Shown here piece by piece: positions 8,798 to 14,086 of a stretch of DNA of 14,086 nucleotides (positions are counted from its first letter, which is position 1; each line of letters opens with the position of its first letter). This stretch comes from Pseudomonadota bacterium (GTDB taxonomy: Bacteria > Pseudomonadota > Gammaproteobacteria > Steroidobacterales > Steroidobacteraceae). The notes beneath the pieces were generated by a model, which was given only the letters and a program-made list of their open reading frames with translations, made no database searches and had not been told where the DNA came from. The translations under genes and the position numbers were made by a program. The stretch lies in assembly GCA_003242275.1 (NCBI GenBank), contig QGUX01000069.1, positions 1-14,086 of the forward strand. Reading direction: 5' to 3'.

Positions 8798-9138
8798 TCG
8801 TGTTTCGCGTTGAACACAACCACCACCGCCTGCGGCGCATGCAGGTGCATGTGTGCGAGACCCGCTTCGAGCGGGGGCGCGGCCTGCTGCTGCGGCGCCG
8901 GCTGGATTCCGAGACCGCATACCTGCTGCCGCGCTGCCGCGCCATCCACACCATCGGCATGCACTATCGCATCGACGTTCTCTTCTGCGACGCGGAGGGA
9001 CGCATCCTCAGCATGCGCGAGAACCTGCCGCCGTGCCGCATCGCCCGGGATCCGCGTGCCGCGCAGGTATGGGAGCTGGATGCGGGAACGATCCGCCGCT
9101 GGGGTTGGTCGGTGGGCGACAGGATCCGGCCATGCTGA
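8794..9138 (+). CDS. DUF192 family protein inside the Tad operon
   Basis: This 114-aa protein matches the DUF192 pattern: VCETRFERGRGLLLRRRLDS near residues 20-39, then PRCRAIHTIGMHYRIDVLFCDAEGRI, and a C-terminal VWELDAGTIRRWGWSVGDRI. Many family members have an export signal, but this one begins directly with the domain (MIVFRVEHNHHRLRRMQ), so it is probably cytoplasmic. No biochemical role is established for the family that I can name. It carries several Cys residues (among them 21, 48 and 64). It is locked between tadC (ATGA overlap) and the final tadE-like gene (seven-base overlap), so it must be expressed with the pilus genes. A link to pilus assembly is inferred from position alone. 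Confidence 0.85.
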   Translation: MIVFRVEHNHHRLRRMQVHVCETRFERGRGLLLRRRLDSETAYLLPRCRAIHTIGMHYRIDVLFCDAEGRILSMRENLPPCRIARDPRAAQVWELDAGTIRRWGWSVGDRIRPC

Positions 9139-9791
9139 GGGCGGGCACGGGACATTGCGCCGGCGCGGCGATGGTCGAGTTCCATGTGGTCGCGTTGTTT
9201 GCCCTGCTGCCGCTGTGCCTCGGCACGCTGCAGCTGGCGCTGCTGATGGCCGAGAATCACCACATCGACCACGCCACGTTCCAGGCCGCACGCCAGGCGG
9301 CGATGAGCGGCGGCGACACGGATGCGGCCAGGCGGGCCCTGGCCGGCGCGGCCGCGGCACTGTTCCTGTCGGGCGCGGGAGAACTGGATTCAGGCAACGC
9401 GACCGGGCGCGTTGCCCGCGCCTACGCGGCGGCACTGGCGGACCACTTGCGCTTCGGCCGGATCCGCATCCTCAATCCCACCCCGGAAGCCCAGCTGGAC
9501 TTTGCCGGGATGCGCGCCGGCCGGCGCGTCATTCCAAACGACAACCTCCTGTACAGGCCGCACGCGCCCGGCCAGCGCAGCGGCCTGACGCTGCAGCAGG
9601 CCAATGTGCTCAGGCTGGAAGTGGACTGGTGCCGGCCGCTGGTCGTGCCATTCGTGCGAGAGCTGCTGCCCGGCCTGCTGCGGCGGATGGACCTGGATCC
9701 CTGGCGGCAGTACTGCTACTCGCAGGGCAGGGTGCCGATCCGTTCCGCAGCCAGCACCCCCATGCAGTCGGATTTCAGGGTGTCTTCGTGA
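9132..9791 (+). CDS. TadE-like pseudopilin, last gene of the Tad operon
   Basis: The 219-aa protein has the N-terminal pattern HCAGAAMVEFHVVALFALLP: Gly11 followed by Glu16-Phe17 at +5/+6, then a hydrophobic helix to about residue 38. A short conserved region follows (HHIDHATFQAARQAAMSGGD, about residues 46-65), typical of TadE-like proteins in which the helix is followed by an AAR(Q/E)AA stretch. The rest is extracytoplasmic, with cysteines in VDWCRPL and QYCYSQ near the end. It is probably processed like Flp and acts as a minor pilus component. ATG 9132 overlaps the DUF192 gene by seven bases (ATGCTGA). Its 3' end overlaps the oppositely oriented PPIase gene by 17 nt, with no terminator in between. 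Confidence 0.85.
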   Translation: MLRAGTGHCAGAAMVEFHVVALFALLPLCLGTLQLALLMAENHHIDHATFQAARQAAMSGGDTDAARRALAGAAAALFLSGAGELDSGNATGRVARAYAAALADHLRFGRIRILNPTPEAQLDFAGMRAGRRVIPNDNLLYRPHAPGQRSGLTLQQANVLRLEVDWCRPLVVPFVRELLPGLLRRMDLDPWRQYCYSQGRVPIRSAASTPMQSDFRVSS

Positions 9792-10593
9792 CCTTGGCCT
9801 TGGTCATCAGGCCATCCACCCAAGCCTCGAACCGCTTCTGCTGCACGGCCTGGACGAGCTGCTCGCGTACCGAGTCGATCGGCGGCGGCACCGCGTCGCG
9901 GGTGTCGGTCAGGCGGATCACGTGCCAGGCCACGTCGGTGCGCAGCGGCGTCTTCGAATGTTCGCCCTTCTTCAGGTCACGCAGGGCCACCTGGAAGCTG
10001 GCCGGCATGCCCGAGGGCGTGGACCACTGCAGGTCGCCGCCTTCGGCCTTGGTGGCATTGTCCAGCGAGTGCTGGCGGGCGAGGGCGGCGAAATTGGCGC
10101 CCTTGTTGAGCTGGTCGATGAGCTTCTGCGCTTCCTCGGACGTGGCCACCGCGATGTGGCTCAGCCGGTACTGGGTCTTCTCCATGTTGGCCACGCGCAG
10201 GTTGTACTCGGCGCGCAGCTCTTCCTCGCTGGGCTGGCGGTCCTTGACCAGGTCCTGCCCGGCGGCCCGCTGCAGCACCGTGAGGCGCTGGATCTCCAGC
10301 GCGGCGGCGACCTCGGGCTGCGCGGTGAGGCCCTTGCGCTCCACTTCCGCTGCCACCACCATCGCGCGCACCATGCTGTCGAGCAGCTCGTTGCGCTCCT
10401 CCTCGGTGGCCTCCTCCAGCGGCTTGCCGGTGACCCCCTTCACGTACTGCTCGAAGGTGCTGCGCAGCAGCGGCTTGCCTTCGACGGTGGCCACCACGTC
10501 CCCCTTGCCGGCCGCGGGCTGCTGCGTGCAGGCGGCGACGAGGACGGCCGCGGCGCCGAGCGTGGCGGCCAGCAAGAGGCGGGAAGCTTTCAT
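9775..10593 (-). CDS. Parvulin-type peptidyl-prolyl cis-trans isomerase, predicted lipoprotein
   Basis: The 272-aa protein starts with a lipoprotein signal; the lipobox VAAC places the acylated Cys at residue 22, and the following Thr (not Asp) suggests outer-membrane sorting. A helical SurA/PpiC-like N-domain (about 30-140) is followed by a PpiC rotamase domain (about 142-232): YRLSHIAVATSEEAQKLIDQ, FAALARQHSLDNATKAEGGDLQW, and TDVAWHVIRLTD. It would assist folding of exported or outer-membrane proteins. ATG at 10593 has AGGAGAG upstream and overlaps the bolA-family stop by four bases (ATGA). Order yciB-bolA-PPIase supports a small operon. The domain call is firm; calling it prsA, ppiC or surA would be guesswork. 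Confidence 0.9.
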   Translation of the reverse strand: MKASRLLLAATLGAAAVLVAACTQQPAAGKGDVVATVEGKPLLRSTFEQYVKGVTGKPLEEATEEERNELLDSMVRAMVVAAEVERKGLTAQPEVAAALEIQRLTVLQRAAGQDLVKDRQPSEEELRAEYNLRVANMEKTQYRLSHIAVATSEEAQKLIDQLNKGANFAALARQHSLDNATKAEGGDLQWSTPSGMPASFQVALRDLKKGEHSKTPLRTDVAWHVIRLTDTRDAVPPPIDSVREQLVQAVQQKRFEAWVDGLMTKAKVTKTP

Positions 10594-10955
10594 CGTGACT
10601 CTCCTGTCGTGTCGTTCGGGTGTTCTTCTGGTGTCAGGGCGTCGATCTGCAGGGCGTGGATGCGGCCCGCCATCAACGGCGCGGCGGCATCGTAAACCAG
10701 CCGGTGCCGCTGCAGCAGCCTGAGGCCGGCAAAGCGGGGCGAGACGATGCGCACCGCGAAATGGGCCCCTTCCCGGGCGCCGGCGTGCCCGGCATGCAGG
10801 TGGCTGTCGTCCCGCAGGGCCAGCGCCACCACCGGGTCGAGCGCGGCGCGCAGGCGGGCCTCGAGGTCGCGGGCCAGCGACTCGCGGGAGGAAGGTGCGG
10901 CGGCGGGCGGGGAACTGCCAGGACCCAGCGCGGTGTCCTTGTTTTCCGGGTTCAT
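10590..10955 (-). CDS. bolA: BolA family protein
   Basis: The 121-aa protein has a non-conserved, Pro/Ala-rich N-terminal extension (about residues 1-24) before a BolA domain: LARDLEARLRAALDP, DDSHLHAGHAG at 49-59, HFAVRIVSPRFAG at 65-77, RHRLVYDA at 83-90 and IHALQIDALTPEE near the end. BolA proteins bind monothiol glutaredoxins and share [2Fe-2S] clusters; some act as transcription regulators. ATG 10955 gives the full frame, and the next in-frame Met is in mid-domain. It overlaps the yciB stop by four bases, and its own stop overlaps the PPIase start likewise. No strong Shine-Dalgarno is seen, so translation may depend on coupling. Which BolA subfamily it belongs to (BolA or IbaG/YrbA) is not settled; the HAGH core is compatible with BolA. 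Confidence 0.88.
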   Translation of the reverse strand: MNPENKDTALGPGSSPPAAAPSSRESLARDLEARLRAALDPVVALALRDDSHLHAGHAGAREGAHFAVRIVSPRFAGLRLLQRHRLVYDAAAPLMAGRIHALQIDALTPEEHPNDTTGESR

Positions 10956-11533
10956 GGGCCTGGCGAGGTCCCTTGCCGCGGCTCCTCTTCGGCCTTCAGC
11001 TTGCCATTGGCGTGCAGCCACCCGACCAGGCCGGCCATGAACACCACCATCAGCCCCAGCAGGCCGAAGAACTTGAACTTGACCCAGAAGGCCTCGCTGG
11101 CCAGCCGGGCGACCAGGATGTTGGCGGCGCCGGCGACCACGCCATAGCCCACCCAGGCGGAGTTGAGCACCAGCCAGTCGCGGCGGGCCATGCGGGCCTC
11201 GTCCACCATCTGGTGCATCACCCGCTCGGCCAGGGTCTTCCGGCCGAGGAAGGCGCTCACCAGGAAGGCCAGCGCGAGGGCCCACATGAAGATGCTGGGC
11301 TTCCACTGGATGAAGCGGGCGTCACGCAGCCACAGCGTGGCCGCGCCGAAGGCCAGCACCAGCAGCGTGCTGACGAAGAACATCGAGGGCAGGCGGCGGT
11401 TCCGCAGCCACACCACCATGAGCGCCAGCGGCATGGCGACCATCAGCACCTTGGTGGCCACGTAGATGCCGCCAAGGAAGAAATAGGCGACCACGAAGGC
11501 CACCACCGGCAGGAATTCGAGCAGCAACTGCAT
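10952..11533 (-). CDS. yciB: Inner-membrane septation protein YciB/IspZ
   Basis: The 193-aa protein is highly hydrophobic with about five or six membrane helices. It begins MQLLLEFLPVVAFVVAYF, a classic YciB start, followed by IYVATKVLMVAMPLALM, then KPSIFMWALALAFLVSAFLG and a C-terminal helix LLGLMVVFMAGLVGWLH. The family is an inner-membrane protein linked to cell envelope and septum upkeep; its mechanism is unsettled. ATG at 11533 is the natural start, since upstream codons do not resemble the family. A -10-like TATCAT ends 6 nt before the ATG and there is no Shine-Dalgarno, suggesting a leaderless message. It heads the three-gene minus-strand operon yciB-bolA-PPIase and is divergent from trpS. 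Confidence 0.93.
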   Translation of the reverse strand: MQLLLEFLPVVAFVVAYFFLGGIYVATKVLMVAMPLALMVVWLRNRRLPSMFFVSTLLVLAFGAATLWLRDARFIQWKPSIFMWALALAFLVSAFLGRKTLAERVMHQMVDEARMARRDWLVLNSAWVGYGVVAGAANILVARLASEAFWVKFKFFGLLGLMVVFMAGLVGWLHANGKLKAEEEPRQGTSPGP

Positions 11534-11539
11534 CGACGT

Positions 11540-11545
11540 ATGATA
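11540..11545 (-). promoter_or_regulatory. Probable -10 box of yciB
   Basis: TATCAT on the minus strand matches five of six bases of TATAAT. Only 6 nt separate it from the yciB ATG, so transcription would begin at or next to the start codon. No clear -35 box is seen. Confidence 0.5.
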
Positions 11546-11661
11546 GCCGCCCCCGCGCTTCGGGCTCCGGCCGCGTTGCGGCCCGCGAGGGGGCGCCGAT
11601 CGCCGCTCCAGGGCCGCCGCGTGCCCGGTCGCATTTGCGCCGCTGGCCCGGCCCGCGTGGC

Positions 11662-11667
11662 TATAAT
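11662..11667 (+). promoter_or_regulatory. Probable -10 box of trpS
   Basis: A perfect TATAAT lies 8 nt before the trpS ATG. A -35-like TTGCGC at 11635-11640 would need a 21-nt spacer, which is too long for a standard sigma70 promoter, so the -35 is unclear. The start of transcription would fall within a few bases of the ATG, leaving no room for a Shine-Dalgarno. Confidence 0.6.
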
Positions 11668-11675
11668 CGCCGCCG

Positions 11676-12905
11676 ATGACATCACCCCCCCTCTCCGCGC
11701 CGCGGGAGCGCGTGCTTTCGGGCATGCGTCCCACCGGCAAGCTGCACCTCGGCAACTACCACGGCGCGCTGCGCAACTGGGTGGCGCTGCAGGACCGCTA
11801 CGAGGGCTATTTCTTCGTGGCCGACTGGCACGCGCTGACCACCGACTACGAGAACCCGGCCAACCTGCAGCAGCACGTCCACGACCTCGTGGTGGACTGG
11901 CTGGCCGCGGGCCTGGACCCGGACCGTGCCGCCATCTTCGTGCAGTCGCAGGTGCCGGCGCATGCGGAGCTGCACCTGCTGCTGTCGATGATCACGCCGC
12001 TGTCCTGGCTGGAGCGCGTGCCCACCTACAAGGACCAGCAGGCCCAGCTGAAGGAAAAGGACCTCGCCACCTACGGCTTCCTGGGCTATCCGCTGCTGCA
12101 GAGCGCGGACATCCTGCTCTACCGCCCGGCCTGGGTGCCGGTGGGCGAGGACCAGGTGGCGCACGTGGAGATCACGCGCGAGATCGCGCGCCGCTTCAAC
12201 AACATCTACGGCCGCGACCCGCAGTTCGGCAAGAAGGTGAAGGCGGCGCTGGGCCGCCTGCCGCCCGACGCGCGCGAGCGCTACGGGGAGCTTCGGCGCA
12301 GCTTCCAGGAGGGCGGGGACCACGGTGCGCTGGCCGAGGCCCGCGCCCTGGTGATGGGCGCGCACCAGCTCCCGGAGGAGCAGCGCGAGCTGCTGCTGGC
12401 GAACCTGGAGGGCGAGCACCACCGCCTGCTGCCGGTGCCCGAGGTGCTGCTGACGCCCTCGCCGAAGGTCACCGGCCTCGACGGCCGCAAGATGTCCAAG
12501 TCCTATGGCAACACCATCGGGCTGACCGAGGACCCGGCCTCGATCGAGAAGAAGGTCCGCGGCATGACCACCGACCCGGCGCGCGTGCGACGCACCGACC
12601 CGGGCAATCCGGAGAAGTGCCCGGTGTGGGACCTGCACAAGCTGTACACGGACCAGAAGACCCACGAGTGGGTGTGGCAGGGCTGCACCACCGCGGGCAT
12701 CGGCTGCCTGGAGTGCAAGAAGCCGGTGATCGAGCGCATCTGCGGCGAGGCCTCGGAGATGCGCCAGCGTGCCGCGCCCTACCGCGACGACCCGGGCCGG
12801 GTGCGCGAGATCCTCGAGGCCGGCGCCAAGCGCGCCCGGGCCACCGCCGAGGCCACCATGCAGGTGGTGCGCGGCGCCATGAACCTCACCGGTAATCCCA
12901 CGTGA
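11676..12905 (+). CDS. trpS: Tryptophanyl-tRNA synthetase
   Basis: The 409-aa class I synthetase charges tRNA-Trp with tryptophan. The HIGH counterpart HLGN is at residues 24-27 and the KMSKS loop at 272-276; in between are SMITPLSWLERVPTYKDQ and YPLLQSADILLY, typical of TrpRS. It is longer than the E. coli type (about 334 aa) because of roughly 70 extra residues (about 182-253) between RFNNIYG and the VPEVLL strand ahead of KMSKS, and a Cys-containing segment after the loop. Four cysteines at 315, 337, 344 and 347 (C-x21-C-x6-C-x2-C) resemble the [4Fe-4S] site reported for a bacterial TrpRS. The start ATG has no Shine-Dalgarno and a TATAAT 8 nt before it. It overlaps scpA by four bases (GTGA). 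Confidence 0.96.
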   Translation: MTSPPLSAPRERVLSGMRPTGKLHLGNYHGALRNWVALQDRYEGYFFVADWHALTTDYENPANLQQHVHDLVVDWLAAGLDPDRAAIFVQSQVPAHAELHLLLSMITPLSWLERVPTYKDQQAQLKEKDLATYGFLGYPLLQSADILLYRPAWVPVGEDQVAHVEITREIARRFNNIYGRDPQFGKKVKAALGRLPPDARERYGELRRSFQEGGDHGALAEARALVMGAHQLPEEQRELLLANLEGEHHRLLPVPEVLLTPSPKVTGLDGRKMSKSYGNTIGLTEDPASIEKKVRGMTTDPARVRRTDPGNPEKCPVWDLHKLYTDQKTHEWVWQGCTTAGIGCLECKKPVIERICGEASEMRQRAAPYRDDPGRVREILEAGAKRARATAEATMQVVRGAMNLTGNPT

Positions 12906-13930
12906 CCAGCGGGACCGGATCCGCGCCGGTGCAGGTGGAGATGCCGTTCGCGGTGGTGATGGGCGAGCCCATCACCGAGCTGCCGCGCGACCTGTACATC
13001 CCGCCGCACGCCATGGAGGTGTTCCTCGACGCCTTCGAGGGACCGCTCGACCTGCTGCTGTACCTGATCCGGCGGCAGAACCTGAACATCCTCGACATCC
13101 CCATCGCCGAGATCACGCGCCAGTACACGCAGTACATCGAGCTGATGACCGAGCTGCAGCTCGACCTGGCCGGCGAGTACCTGGTGATGGCCGCGACGCT
13201 GGCCGAGATCAAGTCGCGCATGCTGCTGCCGCGCGCCGCGCCGCAGGGCGAAGGCGCCGAGGAGGACCCGCGCGCCGAGCTGGTGCGGCGCCTGCAGGAG
13301 TACGAGCGCTTCAAGCAGGCCGCGCAGGACCTGGATGCCGTCCCGCGCATGGAGCGTGACCACTTCCAGGCCTCGGCTGAGTTCTCCGCGCGCCGCGCGG
13401 TCAAGGTGCTGCCGGACGTCACGCTGAAGGAGCTGCTGCTGGCCTTCAAGGACGTGGCCCTGCGCGCCGAGCTGTTCGCGCACCACCATATCCAGCGCGA
13501 GCCCCTGTCGGTGCGCGCGCGCATGAGCGACGTACTGACCAATCTCTCGCCCGGCCGCTTCACGCCCTTCGAGCAGCTCTTCCAGGCGTCCGAGGGGCGC
13601 ATGGGCGTGGCGGTGACCTTCATCGCCATCCTGGAGCTCAAGCGCGAGGGCCTGATCGAGATCGTGCAGAACGAGCCGTTCGCGCCCATCCACGTCTGCC
13701 CGGCCGACCCGGAGAAGGGCGGTCGGGTGATCGAGGGCACGGCCGAGGACGTCACCGAGGCCGATGCGCGGCTGCTGGCCCAGTCCATCGCCGAGCATGG
13801 CGTGGACGACGAGCACGACGGGCAAGAGGATGACCCTCCGGAGGACCAGCTCCTGGAGTCGGCGGGCGCCGGGGAAGGGCAGGATGCCGGTGAGGAGCAG
13901 GGAGAAACCGGGGACAAGACGGAAGCCTGA
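12902..13930 (+). CDS. scpA: Segregation and condensation protein A (kleisin)
   Basis: ScpA is the kleisin subunit that bridges SMC heads and binds ScpB in chromosome condensation. The 342-aa protein shows the family N-terminus VFLDAFEGPLDLLLYLI at about 40-56, then NLNILDIPIAEITRQY and LAGEYLVMAATLAEIKSRM, and a C-terminal winged-helix part (VAVTFIAILELKREGLIEIVQ). It is longer than many ScpA proteins (240-300 aa) because of a leader of about 35 residues and a very acidic tail of about 55 residues rich in Glu, Asp, Gln and Gly. GTG 12902 is chosen for the GTGA overlap with trpS; an ATG at residue 14 is a weaker alternative. scpB follows three bases after its stop. Confidence 0.95.
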   Translation: MTSGTGSAPVQVEMPFAVVMGEPITELPRDLYIPPHAMEVFLDAFEGPLDLLLYLIRRQNLNILDIPIAEITRQYTQYIELMTELQLDLAGEYLVMAATLAEIKSRMLLPRAAPQGEGAEEDPRAELVRRLQEYERFKQAAQDLDAVPRMERDHFQASAEFSARRAVKVLPDVTLKELLLAFKDVALRAELFAHHHIQREPLSVRARMSDVLTNLSPGRFTPFEQLFQASEGRMGVAVTFIAILELKREGLIEIVQNEPFAPIHVCPADPEKGGRVIEGTAEDVTEADARLLAQSIAEHGVDDEHDGQEDDPPEDQLLESAGAGEGQDAGEEQGETGDKTEA

Positions 13931-13933
13931 GGC

Positions 13934-14086
13934 ATGAATACCGAATACACCCGCAAGGTCCTGGAAGCGGGCCTGATGGCCGCCGGCCGCACGCTGTCGC
14001 TGGCCGAGCTGGCGCAGCTGTTCGACGAGGTGGACCGGCCCACCAACGAGCAGCTCCGCGAGGCGCTCGCGGAGCTGGCGGAATCG
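13934..14086 (+). CDS. scpB: Segregation and condensation protein B, N-terminal fragment
   Basis: Only the first 51 codons lie in the window. The start ATG comes 3 nt after the scpA stop. The translation TRKVLEAGLMAAGRTLSLAE followed by LAQLFDE and a Glu/Ala-rich helix fits the ScpB N-terminal winged-helix domain (family pattern of an early helix, then P/T-L-S-L-xEL). ScpB dimerises and binds the ScpA kleisin. The assignment rests on the short stretch plus the scpA-scpB order. Confidence 0.88.
   Translation, partial: MNTEYTRKVLEAGLMAAGRTLSLAELAQLFDEVDRPTNEQLREALAELAES

Larger units (their letters stand above)
11534..11675. other. Divergent intergenic region yciB / trpS
   Basis: This 142-nt region carries both promoters. 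On the minus strand TATCAT lies at 11545-11540; on the plus strand TATAAT lies at 11662-11667. Each is preceded by GGC and sits only 6-8 nt from its start codon. I see no good -35 box at 16-18 nt for either and no terminator or tRNA-like structure. A T-box or trp attenuator before trpS is excluded by the lack of room downstream of the -10. Confidence 0.6.

Noticed and set aside
8810..10723. Plus-strand open frame of 637 codons spanning the DUF192 gene, tadE-like gene and PPIase region
   Set aside because: The translation is Cys/Arg-rich or Ser-rich filler, and the region is fully explained by coupled genes on the plus strand and the PPIase on the minus strand.
11668..11675. trp attenuator or T-box leader before trpS
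   Set aside because: Only 8 nt separate the -10 box from the ATG, leaving no space for a leader RNA.
10895..12895. Plus-strand open frame of 666 codons covering yciB and trpS
   Set aside because: It is out of frame with trpS and antisense to yciB and bolA; its Gly/Arg/Ala-rich composition is a GC artefact.
12779..13825. Minus-strand frame of 348 codons opposite scpA
   Set aside because: It is an antisense shadow of the kleisin gene, with Leu/His/Gln-rich repeats mirroring its codons.

Overview
The window is very GC-rich, densely coded DNA that looks like a gammaproteobacterium of the Xanthomonadales (Lysobacterales) type. The basis is gene order, not a database search: trpS-scpA-scpB on one strand and yciB-bolA-PPIase on the other is an arrangement I associate with that order. 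No tRNA, rRNA, CRISPR array, insertion sequence or integrase gene was seen.

Layout. (1) Positions 1-511, minus strand: the N-terminal 170 codons of a secreted subtilisin-like (S8) peptidase, running off the left edge. (2) 512-623: a divergent intergenic region with a perfect 6-bp-arm inverted repeat. (3) 624-9791, plus strand: twelve tightly packed genes of a Tad (tight adherence, Flp-type) pilus locus, in order Flp prepilin, TadG-like protein, TadE-like pseudopilin, unknown exported protein, 56-aa prepilin-like protein, CpaB/RcpC, CpaC/RcpA secretin, CpaF/TadA ATPase, TadB, TadC, DUF192 protein, TadE-like pseudopilin. All junctions but one are stop-start overlaps, so this is almost certainly one transcript with translational coupling. 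(4) 9775-11533, minus strand: yciB, bolA-family gene and a parvulin-type PPIase lipoprotein, read toward the Tad operon and overlapping its last gene tail-to-tail by 17 nt. (5) 11534-11675: a divergent promoter region. (6) 11676-14086, plus strand: trpS, scpA and the start of scpB.

How the genes work together. The ATPase (CpaF) powers the inner-membrane platform (TadB, TadC), which would assemble processed Flp subunits into a pilus that leaves through the CpaC secretin, with CpaB as a periplasmic partner. Four proteins share a G-x4-E-(Y/F) prepilin processing motif, and a fifth (TadG-like) has the hydrophobic segment without the glutamate. The prepilin peptidase (TadV/CpaA), the localisation ATPase (TadZ/CpaE) and TadD are not in the window, so they must be encoded elsewhere or be replaced.

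The points most worth a second look are the prepilin/pseudopilin-rich, fully coupled Tad operon with a DUF192 protein and an unrecognised exported protein; a cysteine motif in TrpRS that resembles a reported [4Fe-4S] site; and -10 boxes placed so close to the yciB and trpS start codons that both messages may be leaderless. Nothing here is clearly a wholly new system; the unusual elements are accessory parts of a Tad locus.
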